Shown here: positions 51,636 to 60,784 of the stretch, in pieces
Layout: every line of letters starts with the position of its first letter
Position numbering within the stretch: the stretch's first letter is position 1
Origin: Paenibacillus sp. HWE-109
GTDB lineage: Bacteria > Bacillota > Bacilli > Paenibacillales > NBRC-103111
DNA length: 64,000 nt
Direction of reading: 5' to 3'
Assembly: GCF_022163125.1 (NCBI RefSeq)
Contig: NZ_CP091881.1
Location: 5,952,001-6,016,000, forward strand
Notes under the pieces: model-generated
What the model was told of the DNA's origin: nothing
Databases searched by the model: none
The model's input: only the letters and a program-made list of their open reading frames with translations
Translations under genes and position numbers: made by a program

Positions 51636-52676
51636 TTACTTCCATTTATTCTGTCGATATTCGGTTGGCGTAAGACCCTTATGCCGTTTAAACATTTTGG
51701 AAAAATGCACGTAATCAGAAAAGCCAACCGCAGCACTCACTTCATAAACTTTGTTAGCTGATTCAGAGAGCTGCTCTGCCGCTTTATCCATTCGCAATCG
51801 AATCAGATATTGGCTGAACGGAACGCCAAGCTCCGATTTAAACATATGACTGAAATTAGCGGGCTTTACTTCAAGCTGCTGCGCAATCTTCGTTAGCGTA
51901 AGATCAGGATCACCAAAATGCTGCTCCAGATAGGCAATTGCGGCTTGAGTAACTTTGCCGTATCCCCAGTTCCTTATCCCTCGAATTGTTTCCATTGCAG
52001 CATACATATGAGCAGTGAATGTATCGAAGTGATGGGTGATTGTACCTAAACCTCGCGGAAACGGTAATTCTTGCCCCGCCGCATAATGAAATTCCGCTTC
52101 CAATAATGCAATATATCCAGTCAGTTTTCGCTCCATATCATAGGCAGACAGTCTGTTTTCCGAAAGCTTATGCTGCAACGAGTTCAGTTCTTCCTCAATC
52201 TCCAACTCTCTAAGATTCCATAAATCATTAGCCAACTGTTTGGCACTTGTCTTGAAAGACCACAACTGCTCCTTATTATCATGAACAATGCGTGCTTTCT
52301 CTAGCTGTATCTTCTCCCGCAAGGCATTTAATGTGGGCAGCAGGTTATCCTCGTTGATCGGTTTTAATAAATAATCGGCTGCACCGGCACGCATAGCTTG
52401 TTGAGCGTATTCAAATTCCCCATAACCGGAAACTACGATGACCGAAGAAGAAATTCCTTCCTTCCTAAGAGCCATCATAAAACTCAATCCGTCCATCACA
52501 GGCATGCGAATATCCGTAATAATGATGTCTGGCACATGCAGTCTGGCCAGTGCTAGTGCCTGCTGCCCATCCTCTGCTTCACCCACAATCCGGAATCCCT
52601 TGGCTTCCGACTCCATAAGTGCAATGAGCCCCATTCTTACGATAGGTTCATCTTCGACAACAACGACGGTCATCAT
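51636..52676 (-). CDS. YesN-type response regulator with AraC DNA-binding domain
   Basis: 346 residues. Receiver domain (VVVVEDEPIVRMGLIALMES; Asp in IIITDIRMPVMDG) and C-terminal AraC domain (LTLTKIAQQLEVKPANFSHM, YEVSAAVGFSDYVHFSKMFK). It overlaps the histidine kinase stop by 4 bp, so both are made together. Expected to control the Lpl-type importer upstream. Confidence 0.92.
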   Translation of the reverse strand: MMTVVVVEDEPIVRMGLIALMESEAKGFRIVGEAEDGQQALALARLHVPDIIITDIRMPVMDGLSFMMALRKEGISSSVIVVSGYGEFEYAQQAMRAGAADYLLKPINEDNLLPTLNALREKIQLEKARIVHDNKEQLWSFKTSAKQLANDLWNLRELEIEEELNSLQHKLSENRLSAYDMERKLTGYIALLEAEFHYAAGQELPFPRGLGTITHHFDTFTAHMYAAMETIRGIRNWGYGKVTQAAIAYLEQHFGDPDLTLTKIAQQLEVKPANFSHMFKSELGVPFSQYLIRLRMDKAAEQLSESANKVYEVSAAVGFSDYVHFSKMFKRHKGLTPTEYRQNKWK

Positions 52677-54460
52677 TCAGATTGCTCCTTCCGATACGGC
52701 ATTCTAATCTCTACAATGGTTCCAAAGCTTTCTGAAATCACAATGGAAAGACCGTAAGGTTCGCCAAACTCGAGTCTTAGCCTACTGTGGACATTCCACA
52801 TGCCAATACCTCCAAATGGAGCACTCGCTTGCAGCATTTGTTCTTCTGACATTTGGGCAAAAGCATGGTTATACGTATCAACTAGATCCGGCGGCATTCC
52901 CCTGCCTTTATCAATAATCAGAAGTTTTACACCAGAATCATCGAAACTTGCTCGAAGACCAATATACGCAGGCTTGATAGAATAATCCTCGTAGCCATGA
53001 ATAAAGGCATTCTCAACAATCGGCTGCACGGTGAGACGAAGCGTATGGATATCCTTCAGCCGATCAAAATTCAGATCCACATCTACTTCCAAGCTCTGAT
53101 AACGTTCTTGCTGGATGTGAATATAGTTGAACATATGCTGAATTTCCTCAGCAAGTGAAACGGTATCCTCCCCATTATCGATGCTATAGCGGAATATATC
53201 AGACAACCATACCGTCATCTGACTAATTGGTTTAACCTTGGCAATGATGGCATAAGCATTGATAACCCCCAACGTATTATAAAGAAAATGAGGATTAATT
53301 CTCGCCTGCAGCATTTGCAGCTTCGATTCTCTTTGATGAATAGCCATTTCTTTTTCCTTCAGATGGGAAGTATGAATCATTTCAATCAGCCGATTTAAAT
53401 CTTCTAACATGAGATTAAACCCTCTGTTCAAACTTCCAATTTCATCCCTGCGCAGCGGAGCACGTATGCTCAGGTCACCCATCTCCACTTTTTTCATTAA
53501 ATTCATTAATTGTGACAGTGCACGCGTGATGGACAGTGAAAAGCTGAAAATAGTCACAAAAGCCAAAATGATCAGTAGTAAGACAAAGCCCAGCGTTAAA
53601 TTGCGAAAATAGATTAGATCTTCCATGAGTTCCCGCAGCGGAACTTCCGACACGATCGTTAGCCCCGTTGCCGCAGAACGGTTATATACCACAATTGTCT
53701 TGCCTGCACCTGTTCCATTCGTAAAGTAAGGAGCGTTTATATGTTCAAAGCTGCGCTTATACCTATCCGGCAGAAGCTGCTGCCATTTTTGCGAATCAGG
53801 GTGGTACAAATAGCGGTCGTCCGTGTTCACAATGGAAATCATCCCTGTTTTGCCAAGTTCAGCTTGATTAATGATGTTCGTCGTTCGGTTCAAGGATAAA
53901 TCAATGATCAGATAACCTGCTGTTACATACGTTTCATTATCTATGATTCTTCGAAAGACTGTAATAACCTCCGTACCGTCTCCCGTCCTGCTGATGCCTA
54001 GGATCCGAAAATTGTCCGCGTAGTTCTCTGCGAATTCTTTTCTGTACCTATCTACACGATCTGAGAAAGCTATATTGCTATAATAAGGCCCTTTAAGGGA
54101 AATGACGGAAAGTCCATAGATATCATCTCGATTATACACAGTGTTAGGAATGAGATCTGATCGGATATGGGAGCTTAAATCATAATAATCATATTGATTA
54201 TTAGGGTCTATTTTGACAAACTGCTGTACGAGAGGATGGGCAAGAAGAGGGAGCGTCGCTTTCTTAATGTCGGAAAAGTACACATCGAGATTATAGTTCA
54301 TTTGGCGCATCAATTGTTGACTATTGTTAATCGCGTTATCCTCAATGGTTTCCATCGAGCGATCATACCAGAACTTGCCAAGAACTAGAAAGGGCACACA
54401 GAAGAAGCCGAAGAAAAGCAGAACCAGCTTTAACTTGATCGTCATCGTCTTGATCCGCAT
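52673..54460 (-). CDS. YesM-type sensor histidine kinase
   Basis: 595 residues. Membrane segments at about 10-32 and 285-308 flank an extracellular Cache-like sensor; HAMP (ALSQLMNLMKKVEMGDLSIR) and the motif INPHFLYNTLGVINAYAIIA follow, then an ATPase domain with ENAFIHGYED and DKGRGMPPDL. AAGGGGA precedes ATG 54460. Partner of the response regulator at 51636. Lies behind the permease genes, the reverse of the order in the GH101 locus. Confidence 0.92.
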   Translation of the reverse strand: MRIKTMTIKLKLVLLFFGFFCVPFLVLGKFWYDRSMETIEDNAINNSQQLMRQMNYNLDVYFSDIKKATLPLLAHPLVQQFVKIDPNNQYDYYDLSSHIRSDLIPNTVYNRDDIYGLSVISLKGPYYSNIAFSDRVDRYRKEFAENYADNFRILGISRTGDGTEVITVFRRIIDNETYVTAGYLIIDLSLNRTTNIINQAELGKTGMISIVNTDDRYLYHPDSQKWQQLLPDRYKRSFEHINAPYFTNGTGAGKTIVVYNRSAATGLTIVSEVPLRELMEDLIYFRNLTLGFVLLLIILAFVTIFSFSLSITRALSQLMNLMKKVEMGDLSIRAPLRRDEIGSLNRGFNLMLEDLNRLIEMIHTSHLKEKEMAIHQRESKLQMLQARINPHFLYNTLGVINAYAIIAKVKPISQMTVWLSDIFRYSIDNGEDTVSLAEEIQHMFNYIHIQQERYQSLEVDVDLNFDRLKDIHTLRLTVQPIVENAFIHGYEDYSIKPAYIGLRASFDDSGVKLLIIDKGRGMPPDLVDTYNHAFAQMSEEQMLQASAPFGGIGMWNVHSRLRLEFGEPYGLSIVISESFGTIVEIRMPYRKEQSE

Positions 54461-54545
54461 AACACATTCCCCTTCGTCTTCTGCCTGTGCCTCTGTGATA
54501 GTTAGTATAAGCTTAGCTTATTTAGCGTAATCAGGAAACCCTTTG

Positions 54546-55415
54546 CTATTCTTTGACCGACCCCAGCATAGCGCCTTTAACGAAATGCTTTTGAAGGAGC
54601 GGGTATACGATCAGAATCGGCAAGGTAGCCACCAATACGATGCCCGCTTTCATCATTTCTGGCGTAAACTGTGTACTGAGCTGAAAATCACTCATTCCCG
54701 TATTGGCTCCATTGTCTACGATGAGGTTGCGCAGCAGAACCTGAAGCGGATACAGCTCTCGCGAACGAATGTAGATAGTTGCAGAGAAATAGGAATTCCA
54801 CTGACTGACCGTATGAAATAAGGTAATTGTAGCTAGTACAGGCAAAGATAACGGCAATACAATTCGCGTGTAAATGCGCTGTTCACCGCAACCGTCGATT
54901 TTCGCAGCCTCAAATAACTCCCCCGGAACACCTTGGAAAAAAGTACGGATGATGAGAACATAAAAGGCGCTCATCGCCCCAGGAATAATGAGTGACCATA
55001 GCGAATTAATCATGCCCAGCTGCTTGACCAATAAGTAACTTGGTATTAAGGGTACGGGGAAAACGAATGTAACGACAATAAGTTTCATTATGATTTTTCG
55101 CCCGGGCATCATCGGCCTTGTAAGCGTATAAGCCAACAGCGAGCAAAGGAGCAGCGTCACGATTGTTCCGATAACCGTAATATAAATACTCACGCCCATC
55201 GCACGCCAAATATCGTCTAATGCAAAAATGGATCCATAGACATCGAACTGCATGCCTTTGGGCCAGAGCCCGACCAATTTGGCATTCGCATATTCCGGAA
55301 GGCTTAGCGACACAGCCAATAAATGAATAAGCGGCGCGATCATGCTCAGACTGGTTACCGTCAATATAACGATGTTGGCAACTGAAAACCATGGAAAGGA
55401 ACCAGCGCTTCTCAG
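54546..55415 (-). CDS. LplC-type sugar ABC permease, probable CTG start
   Basis: About 289 residues with six membrane segments and the EAA loop in GELFEAAKIDGCGEQRIYTR. The first standard start (TTG 55364) cuts into the first membrane segment and has no ribosome site. A CTG at 55415 has GAGGAGG 8 bases before it and adds RSAGSFPWFSVANIVI, which restores the usual LplC N-terminus. It lies 20 bp behind the LplB-type permease. Forms an importer with that protein and the lipoprotein at 56349. Confidence 0.88.
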   Translation of the reverse strand: MRSAGSFPWFSVANIVILTVTSLSMIAPLIHLLAVSLSLPEYANAKLVGLWPKGMQFDVYGSIFALDDIWRAMGVSIYITVIGTIVTLLLCSLLAYTLTRPMMPGRKIIMKLIVVTFVFPVPLIPSYLLVKQLGMINSLWSLIIPGAMSAFYVLIIRTFFQGVPGELFEAAKIDGCGEQRIYTRIVLPLSLPVLATITLFHTVSQWNSYFSATIYIRSRELYPLQVLLRNLIVDNGANTGMSDFQLSTQFTPEMMKAGIVLVATLPILIVYPLLQKHFVKGAMLGSVKE

Positions 55416-55420
55416 GTCAA

Positions 55421-55430
55421 TCCCCTCCTC
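55421..55430 (-). promoter_or_regulatory. ribosome binding site deciding a CTG start
   Basis: GAGGAGGGGA on the minus strand, a strong Shine-Dalgarno sequence whose only in-frame start at good distance is CTG 55415. Confidence 0.6.
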
Positions 55431-55435
55431 TATGT

Positions 55436-56335
55436 CTAATAAACACCTTCACCGGTTGTTTTCTTGCTCAATGTGTTAACCAGCGTCAATAAAATTAATC
55501 CGATGACTGATTTAAACACACCGATTGCCGTGGAATAACTATATTGGCTTTCCAGTAAGCCAACCCTATAAATATACGTATCAAATACTTCACCGACATC
55601 TCGCACAAGCGGGTTTAGGAACATTAGCATTTGTTCAATGTTGGCATCCAGTAAATTCCCGACTCTTAGTAGCAGCAGGACAATAATTGCTGGCATAAGG
55701 GAGGGCAGCGTAATCGACCATATTTGCCGAACCCGACTGGCCCCATCCATCGTAGCGGCTTCATATAAGCTCGGATTGATCCCGGCTAGCGCGGCCAAAT
55801 AGATGATGGTCCCCCATCCAATTTCTTTCCAAATGCTGATGGATATAACCGTTCCAAGAAACGTGGTTGAATTCCCTAGAAAATCATAGGGCCCTAGGCC
55901 AACGTTATGCAGCTTTTGATTCATCCAGCCTTTAACGTCAAGAAGATTGGAAAAGATACCGCCAACAATGACCCAGGACAGGAAATGGGGTAAATACAGC
56001 ATCGTCTGAAGCGGACGTTTCAACCACATAGCCCGCAATTCATTCAGCAGCAAGGCTAGTACCAATGGGGCCGGGAATCCAAAAAATATGGAATAAAGGC
56101 CCAGCTTTAAGGAGTTGCGCATGATAATCCAGAAATCATCATATCGAAACAAAGTAAGAAAATGATCCAACCCCACCCACTTGCTGTGGAAAAGCCCTTG
56201 AAAGAGGTTGTAGTTCTGAAAAGCAATGATGTTGCCCACCAGCGGGATATATTTGAAGGTGAAAAAGTAGGCCAAGCCGGGTATTGCCATGAGAATGAGC
56301 ACCCAGGATTCTTTGAATCGGATCTGTGCAAACAG
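55436..56335 (-). CDS. LplB-type sugar ABC permease, probable CTG start
   Basis: About 299 residues, six membrane segments, EAA loop in PSLYEAATMDGASRVRQIWS. A CTG at 56335 lies 6 bases after AAGGGGGAG and gives FAQIRFKESWVLILMAIPGL, the usual LplB N-terminus. Standard starts are either inside the lipoprotein gene (GTG 56362, no ribosome site) or too far downstream. Lies directly behind the binding lipoprotein gene. Confidence 0.88.
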   Translation of the reverse strand: MFAQIRFKESWVLILMAIPGLAYFFTFKYIPLVGNIIAFQNYNLFQGLFHSKWVGLDHFLTLFRYDDFWIIMRNSLKLGLYSIFFGFPAPLVLALLLNELRAMWLKRPLQTMLYLPHFLSWVIVGGIFSNLLDVKGWMNQKLHNVGLGPYDFLGNSTTFLGTVISISIWKEIGWGTIIYLAALAGINPSLYEAATMDGASRVRQIWSITLPSLMPAIIVLLLLRVGNLLDANIEQMLMFLNPLVRDVGEVFDTYIYRVGLLESQYSYSTAIGVFKSVIGLILLTLVNTLSKKTTGEGVY

Positions 56336-56340
56336 GGCGT

Positions 56341-56350
56341 TCTCCCCCTT
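56341..56350 (-). promoter_or_regulatory. ribosome binding site deciding a CTG start
   Basis: AAGGGGGAGA on the minus strand, overlapping the stop of the binding lipoprotein gene. The nearest in-frame start at proper distance is CTG 56335. Confidence 0.5.
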
Positions 56351-57962
56351 ATCTCTTATCACTAAATTTGTTATACCACTCCGTCGCTTCTTTAATGGCA
56401 GCATCGCCGCCGCGTTTTTTCCAATCAGCCACAAAGCTGTCGAACGCGGAGTCAAGCGGTTCCCGTCCCGTAAGCACCTTGGCAAACATGTCCAGGAACA
56501 GCGTGCCTTGCGCAGCGCCAATATTCAATTCCGGATGGCTGGCGAGCGATTCCAAGCGAGGCATATATTTCGCTTCATTCGGAATTAGACTGTCTTTGGA
56601 CGTGGCATAACCCTTTGTAATCTTGGCTGATTCCGGAAGAGCCTTAAGCACCAGCGGTGCTGCGAATCCGATCTCACGAGGGTTGAGTGAAACCTGATAC
56701 ATTTGGAAGGCATTCTTCTCTACATTGACTGGCTGATTAATATCGTATTTAATCTGTCCATTTTCTTCCGTGAAGTTTTGTCCTTTTATGCCATAGGCAA
56801 AAAATTGATCGGCATCAGGGCTGCTGTAAGCCCACTCCAGATACTTAATGATGTTCTCTGGATTCTTGGTTTTGGCTGGTATCACCCAGACGAAATAAAT
56901 CTCATCCGATTGCAGCGCCATGCCTTTGTCACCACGAGGGCCTTGTGGAGGAGCAATCATGCTAACAGAGGCATTAGGCTGATTAAGAAACGTTTTTTGG
57001 GCGTTATCCTTCCCATACCCAGCCAAGTATTGATAAACCGCGGCTCCCCATACGCCAACTTCCCCCTTAGCGATAGAAGCATTCTGTTCATCTTCTTTTT
57101 TCACAAACAAATTGGGATTGATATAACCTTTATCGTAGAGCTGCTTGTAAAAAGCGATCGCTTCCTTCATTCTTGGGTCGATAATATCAGGCATGAGCTG
57201 CCCATTCTTGAGACTCCATTTGTTCGTATGAACGCCAAACGCTGGAGTGAAAATATCCGTCCAAATAATATTGTTGAACATGCCCAAACCATACTCATCA
57301 TTCGGATCGCCATTGCCGTTCATATCTTCTTTTTTAACCGCTTCGAAGAAGGCTAAGTACTCATCAAGTGTCTTAGGGGCATCCATTTTCAGCTTATCCA
57401 GCCAATCTTGGCGAATAAAGATGGAACGATCAGCCGGCACCCCACGGGTAACGGGTATGCCATAAATTTTGCCGTCCTTGGAAATGCGGGGACTTTTCCA
57501 GAATTCTGCGGGTATTTTCTTTTTTAGCGTAGGTGCATATTTGTCAATGAGGGGGCCGAGTTCAAGAAACACGCCTTGATCGACAGCACCACTGTGCATA
57601 GTAGAAACTACGCTGTCCGTCCGGATCAGGTCCGCAAGATCACCAGAAGCAAACCTAAGCGATAGCTGCTGGGCATAATCACTATGTCCCAAGAAATCAT
57701 ACTTCACATTGAAACCGGATAGTCGGTTCAGTTCTTTCTTGTAAATATCGTCTTCTTTCGCTTGTTTGGCATAGGCAAATTCCGAATGAGACAGAAGAAT
57801 ATGAATGGGCTCAGAAGCGGATGCACTCGAAGACGAAGTTGCTGTTGGTGCATTAGTGGAATTCCCACATCCAGCTAACAAGACAACAGCCATCAAAGCG
57901 CCAACCATAGTGACCGTGCTCCGTTTGCGAAGGAAACGGGAGTTATATGAAACTGCTTTCAA
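56349..57962 (-). CDS. LplA-type sugar-binding lipoprotein
   Basis: About 537 residues. Lipobox VVLLAGC near residue 28, then a Ser/Thr/Ala linker and a family 1 binding-protein body (IHILLSHSEFAYAKQAKEDD, IPVTRGVPADRSIFIRQDWL, YTPDADQ-like end YSSPDADQFF). The start TTG 57962 follows GAGAGGGGC; the ATG at 57998 has no ribosome site. First gene of the second importer locus. Length is that of LplA proteins, which carry complex polysaccharide fragments. Ligand unknown. Confidence 0.88.
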   Translation of the reverse strand: MKAVSYNSRFLRKRSTVTMVGALMAVVLLAGCGNSTNAPTATSSSSASASEPIHILLSHSEFAYAKQAKEDDIYKKELNRLSGFNVKYDFLGHSDYAQQLSLRFASGDLADLIRTDSVVSTMHSGAVDQGVFLELGPLIDKYAPTLKKKIPAEFWKSPRISKDGKIYGIPVTRGVPADRSIFIRQDWLDKLKMDAPKTLDEYLAFFEAVKKEDMNGNGDPNDEYGLGMFNNIIWTDIFTPAFGVHTNKWSLKNGQLMPDIIDPRMKEAIAFYKQLYDKGYINPNLFVKKEDEQNASIAKGEVGVWGAAVYQYLAGYGKDNAQKTFLNQPNASVSMIAPPQGPRGDKGMALQSDEIYFVWVIPAKTKNPENIIKYLEWAYSSPDADQFFAYGIKGQNFTEENGQIKYDINQPVNVEKNAFQMYQVSLNPREIGFAAPLVLKALPESAKITKGYATSKDSLIPNEAKYMPRLESLASHPELNIGAAQGTLFLDMFAKVLTGREPLDSAFDSFVADWKKRGGDAAIKEATEWYNKFSDKR

Positions 57963-58151
57963 ATGAAGTAGCCCCTCTCTCGATACTTTTTTTATCATGG
58001 GCCCATGATTGTTTTTATTATATTGGCACTTACAATAAATTCACATGTGTTTTTAGTCAGAATTATGTGTTTATTCAAAATACATGAGAAATACTAGGTG
58101 GCCCCTAACGAACCCCCTACCCCTTATTTGGTCAAAATGGGGTATTTGGAA

Positions 58152-58297
58152 AATCTAACGAACTTCCGATGCGTTATTTCATGCAAATGATCACCATTCC
58201 GCTTAAAAGCTGCTTGATAACGCCTATTCGGCTCATTAGATTTTCAAAGTAGCTAATTTCTGGTCTATAGGCATCATACGGTTCATTAGAATGAGAG
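58152..58297. repeat. dispersed intergenic repeat, copy B
   Basis: Homologous to 37414-37555 in the same orientation, about three quarters identical. It is part of the 797-base stretch 57999-58795 that holds no intact gene: a short AT-rich part, this repeat, a GC-rich patch at 58300-58350, an IS110 remnant and unassigned sequence. Confidence 0.8.
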
Positions 58298-58443
58298 ATT
58301 GGTTGTGCGGGGGGCGGGCTTTGAGGCGGTGGAGTGGGGGGCGGGGACAGCAGCGGCAACTCAGTGGTGCTTAGTTCTGCCTGTTAATGTTGTTTTCCAA
58401 CATTACTGCTACCTCTTATTCTAAGACATCAAGGCTAAATTAA

Positions 58444-58530
58444 CGCGTTGAACGAATTACTCTGGACCACCTGCTTGTTGGAATTGATGTTGCTAAAGAT
58501 AACCATGCTGCTAGTCTTAGTAGCTGCTAA
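58444..58530 (+). pseudogene. IS110-family transposase N-terminal remnant
   Basis: 29 codons including the stop read RVERITLDHLLVGIDVAKDN then HAASLSSC. The VGIDVAKDNHA stretch is the N-terminal RuvC-like motif of IS110 transposases. No start codon, and a stop follows at once. A minus-strand fragment (58527-58665, with DVLGVSKTKQSEIVPEAKLL) next to it is open for about 45 codons but has no start and no recognised family. Confidence 0.6.
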
Positions 58531-58795
58531 AATTTATTCATCATTCTTGTATTAACCCTTATCGCAGAAATGTTCTTCTGCTCTTCAAGGAGTTTTGCTT
58601 CTGGTACTATCTCTGATTGTTTAGTCTTGCTGACACCAAGAACATCAATCGCATCCCATTTCTATATTCCCATAAATTAACTTATTATGTCTTATAAATA
58701 TCTAATAGTTTTAATCCCAGGAATACCCCTAAGAGCAACATCCTGGTTGCTTTTATCGTCAAATGAATAAATAAAATAATGGAAGGAAGAGCACA

Positions 58796-59257
58796 ATGAA
58801 GAAAATTATTTTATTATGTTCTGTTAGTTTACCGTTACTCTTTACAGAAAACTTATCTACATTTCAGGCAACCTCGTCTAAACAACATAATACTTTCTCA
58901 AATACTTTGGCACCTCAGGAAAATAATGAAGGAGAATTTGCAATTCAAAAGTTACAGGACAAAGAGGAATTCATACAAGACACGTTACCCAAGAAGATAA
59001 AGGATATATCAGGGCTTAAACTGTTGTACCAAGATGTAAAAGAAAGTGAAATAATAACAGTAATAATAAGAATTAAACAAGAAGTAGTTGAAGAAGAGTT
59101 TGAAAGAAAAATGATTAGCATCATCGGAAAAAAAGTAAAAAAAGAAAAAATGTTCAACTATTCCGTTGTATTAATGAAAAGCCAATTAATTGAATTGGAT
59201 GCTATTGATGAAGTGGATTTTTATACTCTACCGAGTGAAGCATCCTACCTGAATTAA
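58796..59257 (+). CDS. secreted protein of unknown function
   Basis: 153 residues. Signal peptide KKIILLCSVSLPLLFTENLS is likely. The mature part is rich in Lys, Glu and Ile, with IKDISGLKLLYQDVKESEII and IIRIKQEVVEEEFERKMISI suggesting an alpha/beta fold. AAGGAAG precedes ATG 58796. It is far more AT-rich than its neighbours and lies next to an IS remnant, which suggests horizontal gain. No family recognised. Confidence 0.7.
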   Translation: MKKIILLCSVSLPLLFTENLSTFQATSSKQHNTFSNTLAPQENNEGEFAIQKLQDKEEFIQDTLPKKIKDISGLKLLYQDVKESEIITVIIRIKQEVVEEEFERKMISIIGKKVKKEKMFNYSVVLMKSQLIELDAIDEVDFYTLPSEASYLN

Positions 59258-59346
59258 TCTACAATGAGGAAAAAAATACGCTGAAGAAAAATTGAGTTTC
59301 TTTATTTTGTCAGTATCCGCTCAGATGGTTTCCTTTCTTACAAATA

Positions 59347-59389
59347 GGGCACAATGCTATCGAATTTATACGACGATAGCATTGTGCCC
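59347..59389 (+). terminator. hairpin after the secreted orphan gene
   Basis: A perfect 16-bp stem (GGGCACAATGCTATCG and complement) with an 11-base loop. A short T stretch follows on the plus strand. Confidence 0.75.
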
Positions 59390-59479
59390 CTGTTTAAATT
59401 AAGATTGATATTCTCATAAATCGACGAAAACCACAAAACAAAAAACCCTTGAATGACCTATCAAGGGTTAATCTTGGAA

Positions 59480-59561
59480 TGCGGTCGGAGGGATTTGAAC
59501 CCTCACGCCTTGTGAGCGCCACCCCCTCAAGATGGTGTGTCTGCCGTTCCACCACGACCGC
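59480..59561 (-). tRNA. tRNA-Leu(GAG)
   Basis: Acceptor GCGGTCG pairs with CGACCGC. The anticodon stem CCATC/GGTGG (one G-T pair) encloses loop TTGAGGG with anticodon GAG. A variable arm fits Leu. CCA is not encoded. Confidence 0.92.
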
Positions 59562-59575
59562 GAGGTATAAAACAA

Positions 59576-59647
59576 TGACCCGTAGGGGACTCGAACCCCT
59601 GTTACCTCCGTGAAAGGGAGGTGTCTTAACCACTTGACCAACGGGCC
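59576..59647 (-). tRNA. tRNA-Glu(TTC)
   Basis: Acceptor GGCCCGT pairs with ACGGGTC (one G-T pair). Anticodon loop contains TTC inside CCTCC...GGAGG arms. T-loop GGTTCGAGTCC is intact. CCA is not encoded. It is 14 bases upstream of tRNA-Leu in the same direction, probably co-transcribed. Confidence 0.93.
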
Positions 59648-59797
59648 ATGCATGTCACTGAGCTTGATCAGCCCGTTTTGACGACAATTGTTATTATAAT
59701 GGATTCTTGCGCCGTTGACAAGCACAAAATCTGGAACACATCCAATGAAATATGGTATGCTGAGACCAATTCAAATTATTCGAGGTGCAAGCTATTC

Positions 59798-60727
59798 ATG
59801 CTCATCTATGACACTGCCCACGGCCTTGTCCGTGAGGAAGCCGCTCGCTTTCCTGAACCCAACGAAGTCGCTTGGATACGCATGGAGAATGCATCTGCCG
59901 AGGAACTCAAGCATGTGCTCGGAGACCTCTATCACTGCCATCCCCTGCTCATTGAGGATGCCATTAAACTGAATCAAAGACCTAAGATGGATGTGTATAA
60001 GAATCACATTTTTCTAACCTTCTTCGCCGTATCTGAAGAGCTGGAACCGCGGGAAATCGGCATTGTGATCGGTGCCAATTTTGTCATAACCGTCTACAAG
60101 GACCCTCTTCCCTTCCTGGATCAGTTGTATCATACCTGCCAAGAGGTCGAAGATCGTTTAAAACACCCCGGATCGATTCTGCATGCGATACTGGATCGAT
60201 GCGTCGATGACTACTCCGTCGTTGTTGACCATTTCGATGATCGCCTCGACCGCATGGAACAAGCCGTGTATCAGAATCCTGGCATTCGCATTGCACAGGA
60301 TATTTTCCAGCTCAAAAGATCCATGCACCAACTGCGCCGGGTCATCGTCGAGGAACGCATTACGCTATCCGCCATCACACATCACTCCTTCCCCTACACA
60401 CGTGAAGAAGATGATGTCTATTTCCTAGATATCATGGACCACATCTCGCGAATCGTAGATTCACTCGATATCTTCCGGGAATCACTGACCGGGCTGCTCG
60501 AGCTCCAAATGAGCATGAAGTCCGACCGAATGAATGAAATCATGAAGACGTTGACGATCTTCAGCACCATCTTTCTGCCTCTCACTTTCATTGTTGGCCT
60601 TTACGGCATGAACTTCAAACTAATTCCCGAGCTTAATTGGCATTATGGCTACGTCTTTGTCTGGATTGTCATGATCCTCACCAGTGGATGCATGTGGTAC
60701 TTCTTCAAGCGTAAACATTGGTTCTAA
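59798..60727 (+). CDS. corA: CorA-type magnesium/divalent cation transporter
   Basis: About 309 residues. Long helical cytosolic part, then two C-terminal membrane segments with the pore motif YGMNF (GMN) between them, and a basic tail KRKHWF. The start ATG 59798 follows GAGGTG; a frame open from 59648 would begin beside the tRNA-Glu gene and is not credible. Pentameric channel for magnesium uptake by analogy with the family. Confidence 0.92.
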   Translation: MLIYDTAHGLVREEAARFPEPNEVAWIRMENASAEELKHVLGDLYHCHPLLIEDAIKLNQRPKMDVYKNHIFLTFFAVSEELEPREIGIVIGANFVITVYKDPLPFLDQLYHTCQEVEDRLKHPGSILHAILDRCVDDYSVVVDHFDDRLDRMEQAVYQNPGIRIAQDIFQLKRSMHQLRRVIVEERITLSAITHHSFPYTREEDDVYFLDIMDHISRIVDSLDIFRESLTGLLELQMSMKSDRMNEIMKTLTIFSTIFLPLTFIVGLYGMNFKLIPELNWHYGYVFVWIVMILTSGCMWYFFKRKHWF

Positions 60728-60735
60728 CAAGCAAA

Positions 60736-60769
60736 AGGCACCTACTGTGATTCTTTCACGTAGGTGCCT
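60736..60769. terminator. bidirectional terminator between corA and the chemotaxis receptor
   Basis: AGGCACCTAC pairs with GTAGGTGCCT around a 14-base loop; T-rich sequence on both sides (TCTTGTTAT on plus, TTTTGCTTG on minus). The two genes converge on it. Confidence 0.8.
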
Positions 60770-60784
60770 CTTGTTATATGAGCG

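Noticed and set aside
51364..51645. Minus-strand frame of 93 codons in the gap after the cupin gene
   Set aside because: It runs through the GGGAACTACAGT repeats and a terminator hairpin, its Ala/Arg/Leu repeats follow the DNA repeats, and it has no ribosome site.
59394..59725. Minus-strand frames overlapping 59480-59647
   Set aside because: They are translations of the tRNA-Leu and tRNA-Glu genes.
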